A DNA stretch of 64,000 bases from Vibrio maritimus (GCF_021441885.1 NZ_CP090439.1:992001-1056000); one strand, 5' to 3'. Positions 17,009 through 26,244 are shown, counted from the stretch's first letter. A program made the numbers and translations. Notes: generated by a model from the sequence alone, not told the origin.

Positions 17009-17083
17009 GGCTACATGGGGATGTTAGAAATGAACGCAAATAGAAAAGTTTTAATCACTATTGTCCAGCGACCGCAAGTCCCT

Positions 17084-17114
17084 TAAAAAAGGAAACCGAA
17101 GCGGTGTGCTTCGG
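17084..17114 (-). terminator. Terminator of the GlcG/aldo-keto reductase operon
   Basis: Seven-base stem CCGAAGC / GCTTCGG (17096-17102 with 17108-17114), followed on the minus strand by a TTTCCTTTTTT tract. Confidence 0.8.
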
Positions 17115-17171
17115 CTTCTTTGTTCGTTGTGATACGAACTGCAAATTACGTGGTCATACCTCAGCTTTTTG

Positions 17172-17564
17172 CTAAGAGATTACTTGAGCTATTGTCTGTT
17201 TCGCTAAAGCTTCGTCTTCGGCTTCGCTCATACCACTTACGCCGACCGCACCAATGACGTTACCATCAACCTCGACCGGCACTCCGCCACCAAGGCCAGT
17301 GAATCTTGTGTCAGTCCAGTAGCCCATATCCTTTCCAGTTTCTTGAGCCCATTTGCCGAGATTGCCACTTGGTTGGCGTTCTCGTGCGGCGGTATAGGCT
17401 TTGTTAGGGGCTAATACGCCAGATTGTAAACTGCAATTATCCATTTTAAAGAACGAAATTAGTTCTCCGTGACTGTCGGTCACCGCTGCGGCGAGGTGCA
17501 GGTTGTTTTCGTTCGCGTACGCTTGAATAAAGTTCAGTATCTTTTGTGCTTGGTCTAATGTCAT
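17172..17564 (-). CDS. GlcG/HbpS family protein
   Basis: A 130-residue protein of the GlcG/HbpS (DUF336) family, named for a gene in the glycolate operon and a heme-binding protein. Typical stretches: AAAVTDSHGELISFFKMDN, NKAYTAARERQPS, FTGLGGGVPVEVDGNVIGAVGVSG. It is cytosolic and the function is poorly defined. It lies 12 bases downstream of the aldo/keto reductase gene on the same strand, thus co-transcribed. AAGGA precedes the ATG. Confidence 0.88.
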   Translation of the reverse strand: MTLDQAQKILNFIQAYANENNLHLAAAVTDSHGELISFFKMDNCSLQSGVLAPNKAYTAARERQPSGNLGKWAQETGKDMGYWTDTRFTGLGGGVPVEVDGNVIGAVGVSGMSEAEDEALAKQTIAQVIS

Positions 17565-17576
17565 GATTTGTCCTTC

Positions 17577-18524
17577 CTATGGCATTTGCTGGCCGCGAGC
17601 AGCGACAAATAGTGAATACCAGTCTTCACGAGTGAGTTCGAAAGACTCAGCCTGAGCACAAGCTCGGATACGGTCAACATTCGTGGTGCCGATCACAGGT
17701 GCAATCTTCGCTGGGTGGCGCAATAACCATCCTAAGACGATAGCTTCTGTAGAGACTTGATATTTTGCTGCTAGTTTAGCAACCGTAGCGGCAGTATTTT
17801 TTACGGCCTCTGGCTGGTTACTGACATCGCGCCCCGTGAATAAACCTTGGCTTAGGCTGCCCCATGCCTGTAGCTCTGTGTTGTTGCTACGGCAATACTC
17901 TATCGTGCCAAGTGTTGAGCTTGCATGTGAGGTGACTCCCTCTTCAAGCCAGTCTAGTTTGGTGAGGCTCATCTCTAACTGATTACAAACGATAGGTGTA
18001 GATAGCGCTGATTGAAGCAACGTCATCTGGTGCAAGTTCATGTTGGACACGCCCAACTGACGGATCTTACCCGACTGTTGCAACGTCTCGACCGCTTCTG
18101 CCACTTCCTCTGGCACCATCAGTGGGTCTGGACGATGAAGGAGCAGTGTATCAATTTGTTCAATGCCTAAACGCTCAAGAATGCCATCAACCATGTTGAG
18201 AATATGCGTTTTAGAAAAATCGTATCGACCTGGCCCGATTTCGTCGGCGAAGCGAATACCGCACTTAGACTGAATGGTGAGTTGGTCGGCTAACTCTGGG
18301 CGATCTTTTAGCGCGATGCCAAATACTTTTTCCGCTTTGCCGCGTGTATAGATGTCTGCATGATCGAACACGGTAATTCCAGATTCAATTGCAGTATCAA
18401 TAACTTGATGGGCTTGTTGAATGTGGTTAGCGGTAATAGGACTATCATCCCATCCACCACCGAGCCCCATGCAACCGTAAATAAGTTGAGAGTGGTTTCC
18501 TTTGTTCACATTTTGAGAAGACAT
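17577..18524 (-). CDS. Aldo/keto reductase (YdhF-like)
   Basis: A 315-residue NADPH-dependent TIM-barrel reductase. The catalytic set is readable: Asp and Tyr in FDHADIYTRGKAE, Lys in QSKCGIRF and His in LLLHRPDPLM. The C-terminal cofactor region PVIGTTNVDRIRAC is typical. It would reduce aldehydes or ketones. The ATG at 18524 has GGAG seven bases upstream; a longer frame from 18593 has no ribosome site. It is first of a two-gene operon with the GlcG-like gene, divergent from a LysR regulator that probably controls it. Confidence 0.9.
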   Translation of the reverse strand: MSSQNVNKGNHSQLIYGCMGLGGGWDDSPITANHIQQAHQVIDTAIESGITVFDHADIYTRGKAEKVFGIALKDRPELADQLTIQSKCGIRFADEIGPGRYDFSKTHILNMVDGILERLGIEQIDTLLLHRPDPLMVPEEVAEAVETLQQSGKIRQLGVSNMNLHQMTLLQSALSTPIVCNQLEMSLTKLDWLEEGVTSHASSTLGTIEYCRSNNTELQAWGSLSQGLFTGRDVSNQPEAVKNTAATVAKLAAKYQVSTEAIVLGWLLRHPAKIAPVIGTTNVDRIRACAQAESFELTREDWYSLFVAARGQQMP

Positions 18525-18655
18525 CTCGCGACTCCATTTTATTTTGACTGACACTAGAATGCCTGAAGAAATTGGTAAGAAAAATATAGCCAATGAAAAT
18601 CATTATTTGATATAACAAACAATCAAGTGAGCGAGATCAGAGTTAGGTAAAGTGA

Positions 18656-19540
18656 ATGCAGCATAAGAAAATAGAAAGGCTGATGTTATTTTCGGAAGTA
18701 GCGAAACAGCTCAGTTTCACCAAGGCTGCGGACGCGCTAGATATCTCGCGTGGCTATCTCTCGACACAAATCAAACAGCTTGAAAAAGAGCTGGGCTATA
18801 GCTTGATGATTCGTTCTACACGAAGCATTCGATTGACGCCTCAAGGGGAGAGAGTGGCGGCAGGGATGGAGTCTATCTCACAGACGCTGGTGGATCTTGA
18901 ACGTAAAGCCGAATATGAAAATCAGTGCCTCGAGGGGACGATTCGAATTACTGCACCTATGCAGTTTACTCAAGGGGTATTGTTAGATTTATGCCGCCGG
19001 TTCAGTCATAAACACCCAGGTATACAGTTTGAGGTTGAATGCAGCTATCGGAGCTTTAATCTGGTTAGAGACAATTTCGATTTCGCTTTTCGAGCAACGC
19101 GAAATCCACCTGAAAATATGATTGCTAAAAAGCTCTTTTCTTATAGCCATGCGGTGACTGGTTCTCCTGACTATTTTTCGCAGAAGAGCGTGCCCACGCA
19201 TCCAAAACAGTTGGTCGAACATGATTGCATGAACAATAGTGATGATGCGACCTGGTCATTTGCCGACGGTGATTACCCAATTCGTGGTTGGCTTAAGAAT
19301 AACGATAATCTGATCCTAAAAACGCAGGCTCTTGAAGCAAGAGGCATCATCTACACACCGGACTACTTTGTTCGTAAAGAAGTGGACAGTGGTAAATTGG
19401 TCAGTGTGTTATCAGATCATATATCAACGTCGAATGACTTTTACTTGCTGTATCCGCCTATCGTTAACTGTTCGCAACGACTTAGCAAGTTTATCGAGTT
19501 TATCTTGCAAGAATTCGCTCCTGAATCTGAAGCTTCTTAG
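18656..19540 (+). CDS. LysR-family regulator, divergent from aldo/keto reductase
   Basis: A 294-residue LysR protein: winged helix LSFTKAADALDISRGYLSTQIKQLEKELGYSLMIRSTRSIRLTPQG, then an effector domain beginning CLEGTIRITAPMQF. The 130-base divergent gap to the aldo/keto reductase gene suggests it controls that operon. GGTAAAG precedes the ATG. The inducer is unknown. Confidence 0.88.
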   Translation: MQHKKIERLMLFSEVAKQLSFTKAADALDISRGYLSTQIKQLEKELGYSLMIRSTRSIRLTPQGERVAAGMESISQTLVDLERKAEYENQCLEGTIRITAPMQFTQGVLLDLCRRFSHKHPGIQFEVECSYRSFNLVRDNFDFAFRATRNPPENMIAKKLFSYSHAVTGSPDYFSQKSVPTHPKQLVEHDCMNNSDDATWSFADGDYPIRGWLKNNDNLILKTQALEARGIIYTPDYFVRKEVDSGKLVSVLSDHISTSNDFYLLYPPIVNCSQRLSKFIEFILQEFAPESEAS

Positions 19541-19629
19541 CCTTACATTTGCTGACCTCTTAATACAGTAATTCTGCACTAGTTGATTAACATGTAAGCA
19601 ACTCGCGCGATAGATATAAGGGGACAGGG

Positions 19630-20424
19630 ATGAGATACAGCCTTGGTGTGCTCGCTTTACTGAGTAGTTTGGTTAGTGCAGGGGAGTTTTCTACTGCGGA
19701 AGCGCCGACGGCAGGTTGTCCGGGTGATTTTTTTACTAAGAAGGCAAAGATCTTTGATGCCGTGACCATTTGTGCCACCCAACATGTCGCGGATAGCAAA
19801 TTACAGCATGCTGCTAACGTGACGGCGCAATGGCTTGATAATAATCAAGATGGCGTGGTTGATGAGCCAAGATTGATTGTACCACTGCAGGGCAATCATG
19901 CGACTTTGTTGATGAGCAGCGAAGGATTTAGTGATCAGGCGTTTGATAAGCTAGAGCCTTATTTTGATCATATGGTTGGTCAGGACCTAGCCGCTAATGA
20001 AACTAACCCACAACGTCAACGAGATGCTTCTCAAGAGGAGATTCATCACCTTATTGTCAATGCTGGATGGCAATCTTATTTACCTGCGGTGTTTAGTGAT
20101 AGTAAAACGCAACGCAGTGAGATCTATAAACAGTGGCAGTTAGCGGAGCAACAAGGGCTGTATAAATATGACGACCCTACCTGTGATGATGCATGTAAAA
20201 CCATAGAGTTCTTCTATTTGGGAACGGCCGCGTACTTGGGGTCTAAAGCCGATCTTGAAAACGATGAAATGCGTGTCAAAACGCGCGAAGAGTTACAGCA
20301 CATGTTGCCGGGACTTGTGAAAATCTTCGAGTCGAAGCGTTATCATTACCCATTGGTGCAGTGGCCGGACGGGAACTATGCTTTTTCGAGCAATATTGCT
20401 TACGTGGGAACCCAATTGAAATAG
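19630..20424 (+). CDS. Exported protein of unknown function with EF-hand-like loop
   Basis: A 264-residue protein with a Sec signal peptide (MRYSLGVLALLSSLVSAGEF). Not recognised. DNNQDGVVDE (about 76-85) fits the D-x-N-x-D-G-x-x-D calcium-loop pattern. Four cysteines stand out: single ones in TAGCPGDF and VTICATQ, and a close pair in DPTCDDACK. C-terminal motifs include FFYLGTAAYLGSK and RYHYPLVQWPDG. It is probably periplasmic and disulfide-bonded. AGGGGAC precedes the ATG. It is a single gene, 89 bases after the LysR gene, ending at a bidirectional terminator. Confidence 0.75.
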   Translation: MRYSLGVLALLSSLVSAGEFSTAEAPTAGCPGDFFTKKAKIFDAVTICATQHVADSKLQHAANVTAQWLDNNQDGVVDEPRLIVPLQGNHATLLMSSEGFSDQAFDKLEPYFDHMVGQDLAANETNPQRQRDASQEEIHHLIVNAGWQSYLPAVFSDSKTQRSEIYKQWQLAEQQGLYKYDDPTCDDACKTIEFFYLGTAAYLGSKADLENDEMRVKTREELQHMLPGLVKIFESKRYHYPLVQWPDGNYAFSSNIAYVGTQLK

Positions 20425-20456
20425 CGAGTGCTTGGTCGTTGATTGAAAGCAGAATG

Positions 20457-20485
20457 GAAAAAGAGGTGCGCTAAGCACCTCTTTT
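20457..20485. terminator. Bidirectional terminator
   Basis: Perfect nine-base stem AAGAGGTGC / GCACCTCTT (20461-20469 with 20475-20483) flanked by A and T tracts. It separates the exported-protein gene from convergent dps. Confidence 0.9.
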
Positions 20486-20503
20486 GGACTTGTATGTTAT
20501 TGA

Positions 20504-20977
20504 TTAGTTTAGGTAAGCATTGAGCATCCAAAGCAGCTTTTCTTGTTCGCGAATATAGTCGCCCATCAGTGCGGCGGTACCTTCATCACTCGCTTCTGCG
20601 GCTTGCTCTAGGATCTCTCGTTGACGATGAATCAACACAGAGAAGCCATTAACCAACCCAGTGACACATTCTTTGCCTCGGAAAGCATTTTGGTGCTCTT
20701 CAATTTGGCTTTGTTCAAGGTAACGACTGAACGAATGATCTGGAGTATGACCAATGGTCAGAATACGCTCCGCTAGCTCATCAATTTTGGTCTGGAGGTC
20801 GGTGTAGATTTCTTCAAATTTCACATGGAGTTCAAAGAACTGCTCACCCTTAATGTTCCAGTGGTAACCACGAGTGTTCATGTACAACACCTGGTAATTC
20901 GCGAGTAATTGGTTTAGCTCAACTGCGATTAACTGAGATGCGTTTTTATCAAGGCCGATTAGGTTAGTGCTTGTCAT
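20504..20977 (-). CDS. dps: Dps-family ferritin-like DNA-protection protein
   Basis: A 157-residue iron-storing, hydrogen-peroxide-consuming protein that forms dodecamers and shields DNA in stress and starvation. The intersubunit ferroxidase ligands are present: His39 in YHWNIKG, His51 and Glu55 in ELHVKFEE, and Asp66 and Glu70 in KIDELAER. It lacks a long lysine-rich N-terminal tail, so DNA binding may be weak. GAGGAC precedes the ATG. Monocistronic. Confidence 0.93.
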   Translation of the reverse strand: MTSTNLIGLDKNASQLIAVELNQLLANYQVLYMNTRGYHWNIKGEQFFELHVKFEEIYTDLQTKIDELAERILTIGHTPDHSFSRYLEQSQIEEHQNAFRGKECVTGLVNGFSVLIHRQREILEQAAEASDEGTAALMGDYIREQEKLLWMLNAYLN

Positions 20978-21087
20978 AATACTGTCCTCTGGGAAGAGTG
21001 AAATCTTGTTTTGTTGGGGTCAGTATATGGTGTTTCCAGAGGTCGGGATAATCGATTGTAAGGATAGTATTGATAGTTTTAAACTAT

Positions 21088-21116
21088 TAAAAAGAGACCT
21101 GATGAGGTCTCTTTTT
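21088..21116 (-). terminator. Terminator of the nitroreductase gene
   Basis: Stem AAAAGAGACCT / AGGTCTCTTTT with a GATG loop and a T run on either strand, ending just before the nitroreductase stop codon side. Confidence 0.88.
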
Positions 21117-21121
21117 AGGGA

Positions 21122-21847
21122 TTAGTGGGAAATAATCACTTCTTCATTAGGCACACGATGACGCTCCCCGTAGATGCCTTCTTCAGTTCGCACGCCGCAA
21201 CTGATGATCATCGTGATCTCATCATGGTCTGCGATACCAAGTAATGCTTTTGCTCGCTTGGAATCGAATCCTTCCATTGGGCATGTGTCATAGCCTTGTT
21301 CTCGCATAGAAAGCATAAAGGTCATAGACGCCAGTGCTGCGCTTTTGTGAAGACACACGCGTACATCTTGCTTGCTGACTTCGCGCACCATAGGTTTGTT
21401 GCGCCCTAACCAAAAGCTGTAGAGCTTTCTTACCATGCCTCGAATACCCCACGCATCATTGTTATAGACCATAGGGATCAACTTGTCGTAGTACTTAAAT
21501 GCACGCTTTGATGTTTCATCTTCGCGGCCAGCAAAGTTTGCTCGAACAATGTCGGCGTTCATAGCGGCGCGCTGTTTCCATTTACCTGGAGTAACGGTCA
21601 CTACGACCAGCTCATTGGCGGTCTTCGCCGCATTTTGCCCCATACAAATGTCGGCAAGCTTCTGACGTTTATCTTCACTGATGACACGATGAAACGCCCA
21701 CATCTGCATATTGCTGCTGTTAGGGCTAAGCGTTGCGTGTTCAAGTGCTCGCTGTACGGCATTATGGTCAAACGCCGCTTCAGCATCGTATTTGCGAACT
21801 GAGCGGCGAGAGTTAAGGAGTTGTTCAAGTGGAGAGGCGTTATTCAT
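21122..21847 (-). CDS. Nitroreductase-family FMN enzyme
   Basis: A 241-residue NAD(P)H:FMN oxidoreductase. The N-terminal FMN-binding stretch is LLNSRRSVRKYD, followed by LEHATLSPNSSNMQMW. CPMEGFDSKRAKALLGI near the C-terminus is the usual second flavin contact. An insert (about 100-150) with conserved Trp and Lys residues is larger than in minimal NfsB. The physiological substrate is unknown. It sits 85 bases downstream of the acyltransferase gene on the same strand; co-transcription is possible. Confidence 0.85.
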   Translation of the reverse strand: MNNASPLEQLLNSRRSVRKYDAEAAFDHNAVQRALEHATLSPNSSNMQMWAFHRVISEDKRQKLADICMGQNAAKTANELVVVTVTPGKWKQRAAMNADIVRANFAGREDETSKRAFKYYDKLIPMVYNNDAWGIRGMVRKLYSFWLGRNKPMVREVSKQDVRVCLHKSAALASMTFMLSMREQGYDTCPMEGFDSKRAKALLGIADHDEITMIISCGVRTEEGIYGERHRVPNEEVIISH

Positions 21848-21932
21848 GGTTGTACCTGATGCTTGTAATCGGCACCTTTCTATCAGGTATCTCGCCTCTC
21901 TACAAGTAACATGGCGCTCAGTCAGAGAGGAA

Positions 21933-23018
21933 TTACTTCGCAGATGGACAGTTTGCCACGGGTTTTCCTTTCAGCTTAATACTGCGCAGTTTGGCAAACG
22001 AAATAGGGGTTTTCTCGATGATGAACATCAAGATGACCGAGCCAACTAGGGTGCCAAAGAAGATGACAAGATCAGCTGAGACTGTTTGTAGCTCGAGTAC
22101 GGCGACCAAGTTGTTCATATAGATGACGACCAACAGATGCACTACATAGATCGGTAACACCCACTGCCCGAGCTTTAGCCATATTGGCTGATTGCCGAGA
22201 TTTGGTTTAGCGAGTAAGAAAAAGAACAAACCTGTCGCCCAAATCGCCGTACCCAATAGAAAATCATTCATATTAAATATTTGCCCCTTTCCATGCAGAT
22301 AATAAGCTTCTGCAAAATGTAGCAACATACCTGCAGCAGCAATTAGAAGGGCGATTGTTGCGGACATGGACCAATTATTACGGCGGGCTTCGAATCCAAT
22401 GGCGACCATCAAGAAGCTAAAGAAAGGACCATTTCTGGTAAAAATTGGCGTTGCTACCTCAGTTATCACGCCATAGCTTCCTGCGATAAGTCCGTACACA
22501 TAAATAATGGCGGCAAAAGGAATGATCAGTCTGCGACATTTATTGTCAACAAACCAAGCAATCATCAAGACTGCTATAGCCAAGGATGGAATAAACCACA
22601 GGTGAACTAATCCGCCTTCAAACAAGGAGTTTAGAGGTGCTTGCATTAGATATTGCCAGTACCCTTGTCGCTCCGCTAGATAACCTTGTTCTGCGACAAC
22701 ACCCAAGTTAAACGGCAATAGGAGGTGGATGATGCTCCAAACTAACCAAATCACCATCAGCGGTATGCAGTAGTCTCTCGCCGTTTTGTACGGAGCGGCA
22801 TTCAGCTTTGGATAGATGAGATAACCGGCAATAAGGAAAAACAGCGGCACAGCGAATCGTGCGGCTTGGTTGGTGACAAAGTTTAACCAGGGCTCTTCAT
22901 CAATGTAGCCGTAGTCCATAAACAACTGACAGTGAATAGAAATAATAGCCACTAAAGCGATCACTCGAGCTAGCTCGAAACTCGCAATTTTTTCTGATTT
23001 TTTAATAGCTTGCTGCAT
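21933..23018 (-). CDS. Membrane acyltransferase (acyltransferase 3 family)
   Basis: A 361-residue inner-membrane protein with about ten helices, of the acyltransferase 3/OatA-WecH type that O-acetylates surface sugars. Hallmarks: ELARVIALVAIISIHC with the conserved His, RFAVPLFFLIAGYLI, and the late PIYVVHLLVV motif. No glycan biosynthesis genes lie nearby, so the acceptor is unknown. The short upstream AAGAT is a weak ribosome site. Confidence 0.82.
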   Translation of the reverse strand: MQQAIKKSEKIASFELARVIALVAIISIHCQLFMDYGYIDEEPWLNFVTNQAARFAVPLFFLIAGYLIYPKLNAAPYKTARDYCIPLMVIWLVWSIIHLLLPFNLGVVAEQGYLAERQGYWQYLMQAPLNSLFEGGLVHLWFIPSLAIAVLMIAWFVDNKCRRLIIPFAAIIYVYGLIAGSYGVITEVATPIFTRNGPFFSFLMVAIGFEARRNNWSMSATIALLIAAAGMLLHFAEAYYLHGKGQIFNMNDFLLGTAIWATGLFFFLLAKPNLGNQPIWLKLGQWVLPIYVVHLLVVIYMNNLVAVLELQTVSADLVIFFGTLVGSVILMFIIEKTPISFAKLRSIKLKGKPVANCPSAK

Positions 23019-23262
23019 ATCTTATAAATGGCTCTGCAATGTAATTGGAACCTGACCACATTAGCATTTATGTGTATTACTGATGTGTTCAGCGTCAATA
23101 ATTTTGCGTGCAACAACAAGAATTTTGCAACAATTTGTGCTGAGTCGTAATTTCCTTGTCGCTTGTTGAGCGTTCACTTTTTCTAAACTGAGCGAAGAAA
23201 TTATTTGATTTTATAGCGTTAACTTACCGCATAGCATGGGATCCGATTTATGGGAGGCAGCT

Positions 23263-23427
23263 ATGCAACAGTTAGATGAATTTGAAGACTTTAGCTTCGA
23301 GCTCGATGAATGCGATATCGAGTATTTGGGGTGGAATGATAAAGAGTGGCTTATAGAGCTTGGCGTATTTTTACTGATTCTGGTGGCGGCTCTATCTATT
23401 GCGGTATGGCGCTGGCTGCAAGTATGA
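23263..23427 (+). CDS. 54-residue acidic, tail-anchored membrane miniprotein
   Basis: Starts at the ATG after GGGAGG; a longer frame from 23236 would place that ribosome site inside the gene. The N-terminal half is strikingly acidic (DEFEDFSFELDECDIEY) and the C-terminal half is a single membrane helix (ELGVFLLILVAALSIAVWRWL). No family is recognised. It stands alone between divergent neighbours, and a perfect hairpin follows. A regulatory or stress-linked small membrane protein is a reasonable but unproven guess. Confidence 0.65.
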   Translation: MQQLDEFEDFSFELDECDIEYLGWNDKEWLIELGVFLLILVAALSIAVWRWLQV

Positions 23428-23431
23428 GGGT

Positions 23432-23457
23432 AGGTCGTCCCGCGCTCTAGACGACCT
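23432..23457 (+). terminator. Hairpin after the miniprotein gene
   Basis: Perfect eight-base stem AGGTCGTC / GACGACCT with a ten-base loop, four bases past the stop codon. The T tract is poor, so its strength is uncertain. Confidence 0.45.
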
Positions 23458-23492
23458 CTTCAGAATGCAAAAGACATTAGGGTAAAGCGACA

Positions 23493-24164
23493 TCATTCGT
23501 TGTCGAGTTTACCAATCCACCTGTCTCCATAAGCGCTCGAATAATCCGGAGTGTCGATACACTCGGCGAGGTCATCACATGGCTCTAGCGGTCCAACTAT
23601 CGTTCGATAGGGCAAAATGCCAGCCCAGACAGGGACATCAAGATCTTCTTTGTCGTCATTGACGCCGTGACGTCCAATTTTCACAGAAGCCTCGGTGAGT
23701 TCAATAGCAAGCACGTCTGTGGCCGTGAGTTCTTTTTGATTACTCAGTCTTACTTGCTCGGTTCTGCCCGGAGCAATATGTTCGATAAAGAAGTTTAGTA
23801 CTCGATCTTTTTCTTGGTTGTCATCAATGGTCTCAAATTGCCCAAACACAACGGCACTTCGATAGTGAGCACTATGGTGAAACGCTGACCTCGCTAACAC
23901 CCAACCGTCAAATAATGTAAAGGTGAGACACGTTTTCTGACCAGATTTTAGCGCTCGAATGAGACGGCTGTTCTTCGCTCCGTGAACGTAAACTCTGTTA
24001 TCTACACGCCAAGCCAGCATCGGAATGATGATCGGACTGTTGTCTTGGTTTATGGCTATGTGCGCGATAAGCGACTCATCGATAATATCGTAAAGAGCTT
24101 GCTCCTCTAGCACCGCTTTGTGAGCCCCTTTTTTGATTTGTGTTCGTTGTGTTTGTGACAGCAT
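23493..24164 (-). CDS. Pyridoxamine 5'-phosphate oxidase-like flavin protein
   Basis: A 223-residue split-barrel protein of the PNPOx-like superfamily (heme/flavin-binding type): DESLIAHIAINQDNSPIIIPMLAWRVDNRVYVHGAKNSRL, then SAFHHSAHYRSAVVFGQFE. It probably binds FMN or F420-like cofactor. It lies 90 bases divergent from a MocR/PdxR-type regulator, which is the usual pairing for this subfamily and suggests that regulator controls it, perhaps in vitamin B6 or amino-donor metabolism. A strong AAGGAGGAG precedes the ATG. Confidence 0.85.
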   Translation of the reverse strand: MLSQTQRTQIKKGAHKAVLEEQALYDIIDESLIAHIAINQDNSPIIIPMLAWRVDNRVYVHGAKNSRLIRALKSGQKTCLTFTLFDGWVLARSAFHHSAHYRSAVVFGQFETIDDNQEKDRVLNFFIEHIAPGRTEQVRLSNQKELTATDVLAIELTEASVKIGRHGVNDDKEDLDVPVWAGILPYRTIVGPLEPCDDLAECIDTPDYSSAYGDRWIGKLDNE

Positions 24165-24254
24165 GTACTTTCTCCTCCTTAATCCTTTACAGCCAGATTA
24201 AGAATATTTTGGTACTCTGTTTAGGTCCAGAATAAGATAAATGGTGGATCCAGT

Positions 24255-25712
24255 TTGAGTGCTATTGATTCTAGTGAGTTGACTTTACAGGTATCGTCTT
24301 TGACCTCTAGCGGTACAACACTTCAGCAAACCCTTTTTGAGCAAATACGAACGCGTATTTTAAAGGGCTTCTGGGCTTCAGGTGCAAAGCTGCCTTCTAC
24401 CCGGACGTTGGCTAGTCAGCTTAAGCTCAGTCGCAACACTGTGATTCAAACCTACGAGCAGCTTGTTGCGGAGGGGTATTTAATAGCGAAACCAAACAGC
24501 GGTTTCTATGTTGCAGTGTCGCTCCCAGAGCAATACCTGACAACGGAGCAGGTAGTGCCATCCGCAGAATTCGGAGACGACAATACGCCAAACAATGGGT
24601 TATTTGCGCCTGGCGTTGCTGAACTTGCCTCATTTCCAATGAGCGCTTGGAATCGGCTGTTACAACGTCATAGCAGTCGTAGTGCGTTACTTGGAAATCA
24701 AGACTTACAGGGGCTAGTGACGCTAAGGGAAGCACTCCATCGCTACCTAACAGGAAGTCGAAGTGTTGTCTGCCATCCGAATCAAATCATCGTTACGTCG
24801 GGTGCGCAGCAGTCGATTGCGATAGCACTACTAGCAACCCAAAGACTCAAACCTCATCGAGGCTTTCTGGTGGAGTTCCCTGGCTATCGACAGGTCGTTA
24901 AGGTGTTGGATACCTTCAACATCGACTATGACTACGTCGATGTTGAGGCAAGCAAAGGGTTGGATATCCAACGTGTGCTTAGCAGTGATTCAACAGGTAT
25001 TTACTTAACGCCGAGCAATCAATACCCGATAGGATGTTCTATTCAAACGGAGCAACGTTTGCAGCTCATAGAGTGGGCGCAGACCAATCAATCATGGATT
25101 ATTGAAGATGACTATGACAGTGAGTTTCAGTTTGATAGTCGTCCATTTCGCAGCATGCAGGGCTTAGCCGCGGAGAGCGGCAATGCGGACAAAATGATCT
25201 ATATAGGCTCGATGAGCAAAGTGATGTTTAATTCGCTGCGCGTTGGCTATATGGTCGTTCCTCCCCACATGGTGCAATTGTGTTTGGAAATAAAAGATGC
25301 GCTGTCTGGAGATACGCCAGCTCTCGTTCAAGCGGCTTTAGCGGATTTTATTAGCGAGGGGGCATTGGTAAGGCATATTCGTAAGATGCGCCGATTGTAT
25401 GAACAGAAGTACCGCCAAGTAAGACAAAGCATTCAAGTGTCTTTTGGCAGCGATTGGCAAGTGGTATCGCAAGGAGCGGGTTTGCATGTAACGGTTGAGT
25501 GGCAAAGCGGCGTTGATGAAGTTGAGCTGTCTGAGAAAGCGCAGGATGCTGGAATGGTGGTGAGACCGATGCGCTTTTACGAACCAGTAGAAAAACGGCG
25601 AGAGTTTGGGTCAGTAGTCCTCGGGTTTGGTAACGCCCCATTAGAGGCGATACCAGAGAAAATTAAGGCGTTGAGTCAGCTTTACTATTCGCTACTGAAT
25701 GTCACTACTTAA
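24255..25712 (+). CDS. MocR-type regulator (GntR helix-turn-helix fused to aminotransferase fold)
   Basis: A 485-residue protein. A GntR winged helix (about 24-86; GAKLPSTRTLASQLKLSRNTVIQTYEQLVAEGYL) is followed by a type I aminotransferase domain that binds PLP, with the Schiff-base Lys322 in GSMSKVMFNSLRVG and EDDYDSEFQFD upstream. MocR proteins sense PLP or amino compounds. It starts with TTG behind GGTGGA; the nearest upstream ATG frame closes within six codons. It overlaps the convergent isochorismatase gene by eight bases. Confidence 0.9.
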   Translation: MSAIDSSELTLQVSSLTSSGTTLQQTLFEQIRTRILKGFWASGAKLPSTRTLASQLKLSRNTVIQTYEQLVAEGYLIAKPNSGFYVAVSLPEQYLTTEQVVPSAEFGDDNTPNNGLFAPGVAELASFPMSAWNRLLQRHSSRSALLGNQDLQGLVTLREALHRYLTGSRSVVCHPNQIIVTSGAQQSIAIALLATQRLKPHRGFLVEFPGYRQVVKVLDTFNIDYDYVDVEASKGLDIQRVLSSDSTGIYLTPSNQYPIGCSIQTEQRLQLIEWAQTNQSWIIEDDYDSEFQFDSRPFRSMQGLAAESGNADKMIYIGSMSKVMFNSLRVGYMVVPPHMVQLCLEIKDALSGDTPALVQAALADFISEGALVRHIRKMRRLYEQKYRQVRQSIQVSFGSDWQVVSQGAGLHVTVEWQSGVDEVELSEKAQDAGMVVRPMRFYEPVEKRREFGSVVLGFGNAPLEAIPEKIKALSQLYYSLLNVTT

Positions 25713-26244
25713 TGAGCTTCAACAGTGATTTAAATTGCTCTCCGCGAGCAACCTTCTGCAATTCGAACAGTGCCATTTCAGTGGAGGTGAGCACAGCACC
25801 CTCTTGAGCTAAGCGTTTCAGCGCTAGATCTTTGTTAGCTTGGGTTCGAGAGGAGACCGCATCCGTAACTAGGTGTACTTCATAACCTGCTTGCAATAGA
25901 TCACAGGCCGTCTGATGAACACAGATGTGCGCTTCTATACCCACGAGTAAAACCTGTTTTCTGTCACTCGCGTTTGTTGTCTCTCGGACATTCGCCTCCC
26001 CCCAAGCACTAAACACGTCTTTTGCAATTGGAGTTTGATGGCTAAGCTCTTGACTGATTTCTTCAATCGTTGGTCCGAGTTTATCTGGGATCTGCTCGAC
26101 CCAGATAATAGGGAGTTCCATGAGACTTGCGGCTTTAGTGAGCGTATTGAGGTTGTTAAACAGTGTCTCTTTGTCGTGCATCAGCTGCGCAAGTTTTCCC
26201 TGCACATCTATGATCATTAGTTGCGTGTTGTTCTGCTCTAACAT
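25705..26244 (-). CDS. Isochorismatase-family hydrolase
   Basis: A 179-residue cysteine hydrolase (YcaC/nicotinamidase superfamily). The catalytic triad is visible: Asp in LMIIDVQGKLAQLM (about 14), Lys in PIAKDVFSA (about 75) and Cys in GIEAHICVHQT (about 108). The substrate is probably a small amide or isochorismate-like compound. Its ATG follows directly on the LysR stop codon (TAGATG), with the ribosome site inside the LysR coding end, so the two genes are translationally coupled. Confidence 0.88.
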   Translation of the reverse strand: MLEQNNTQLMIIDVQGKLAQLMHDKETLFNNLNTLTKAASLMELPIIWVEQIPDKLGPTIEEISQELSHQTPIAKDVFSAWGEANVRETTNASDRKQVLLVGIEAHICVHQTACDLLQAGYEVHLVTDAVSSRTQANKDLALKRLAQEGAVLTSTEMALFELQKVARGEQFKSLLKLIK

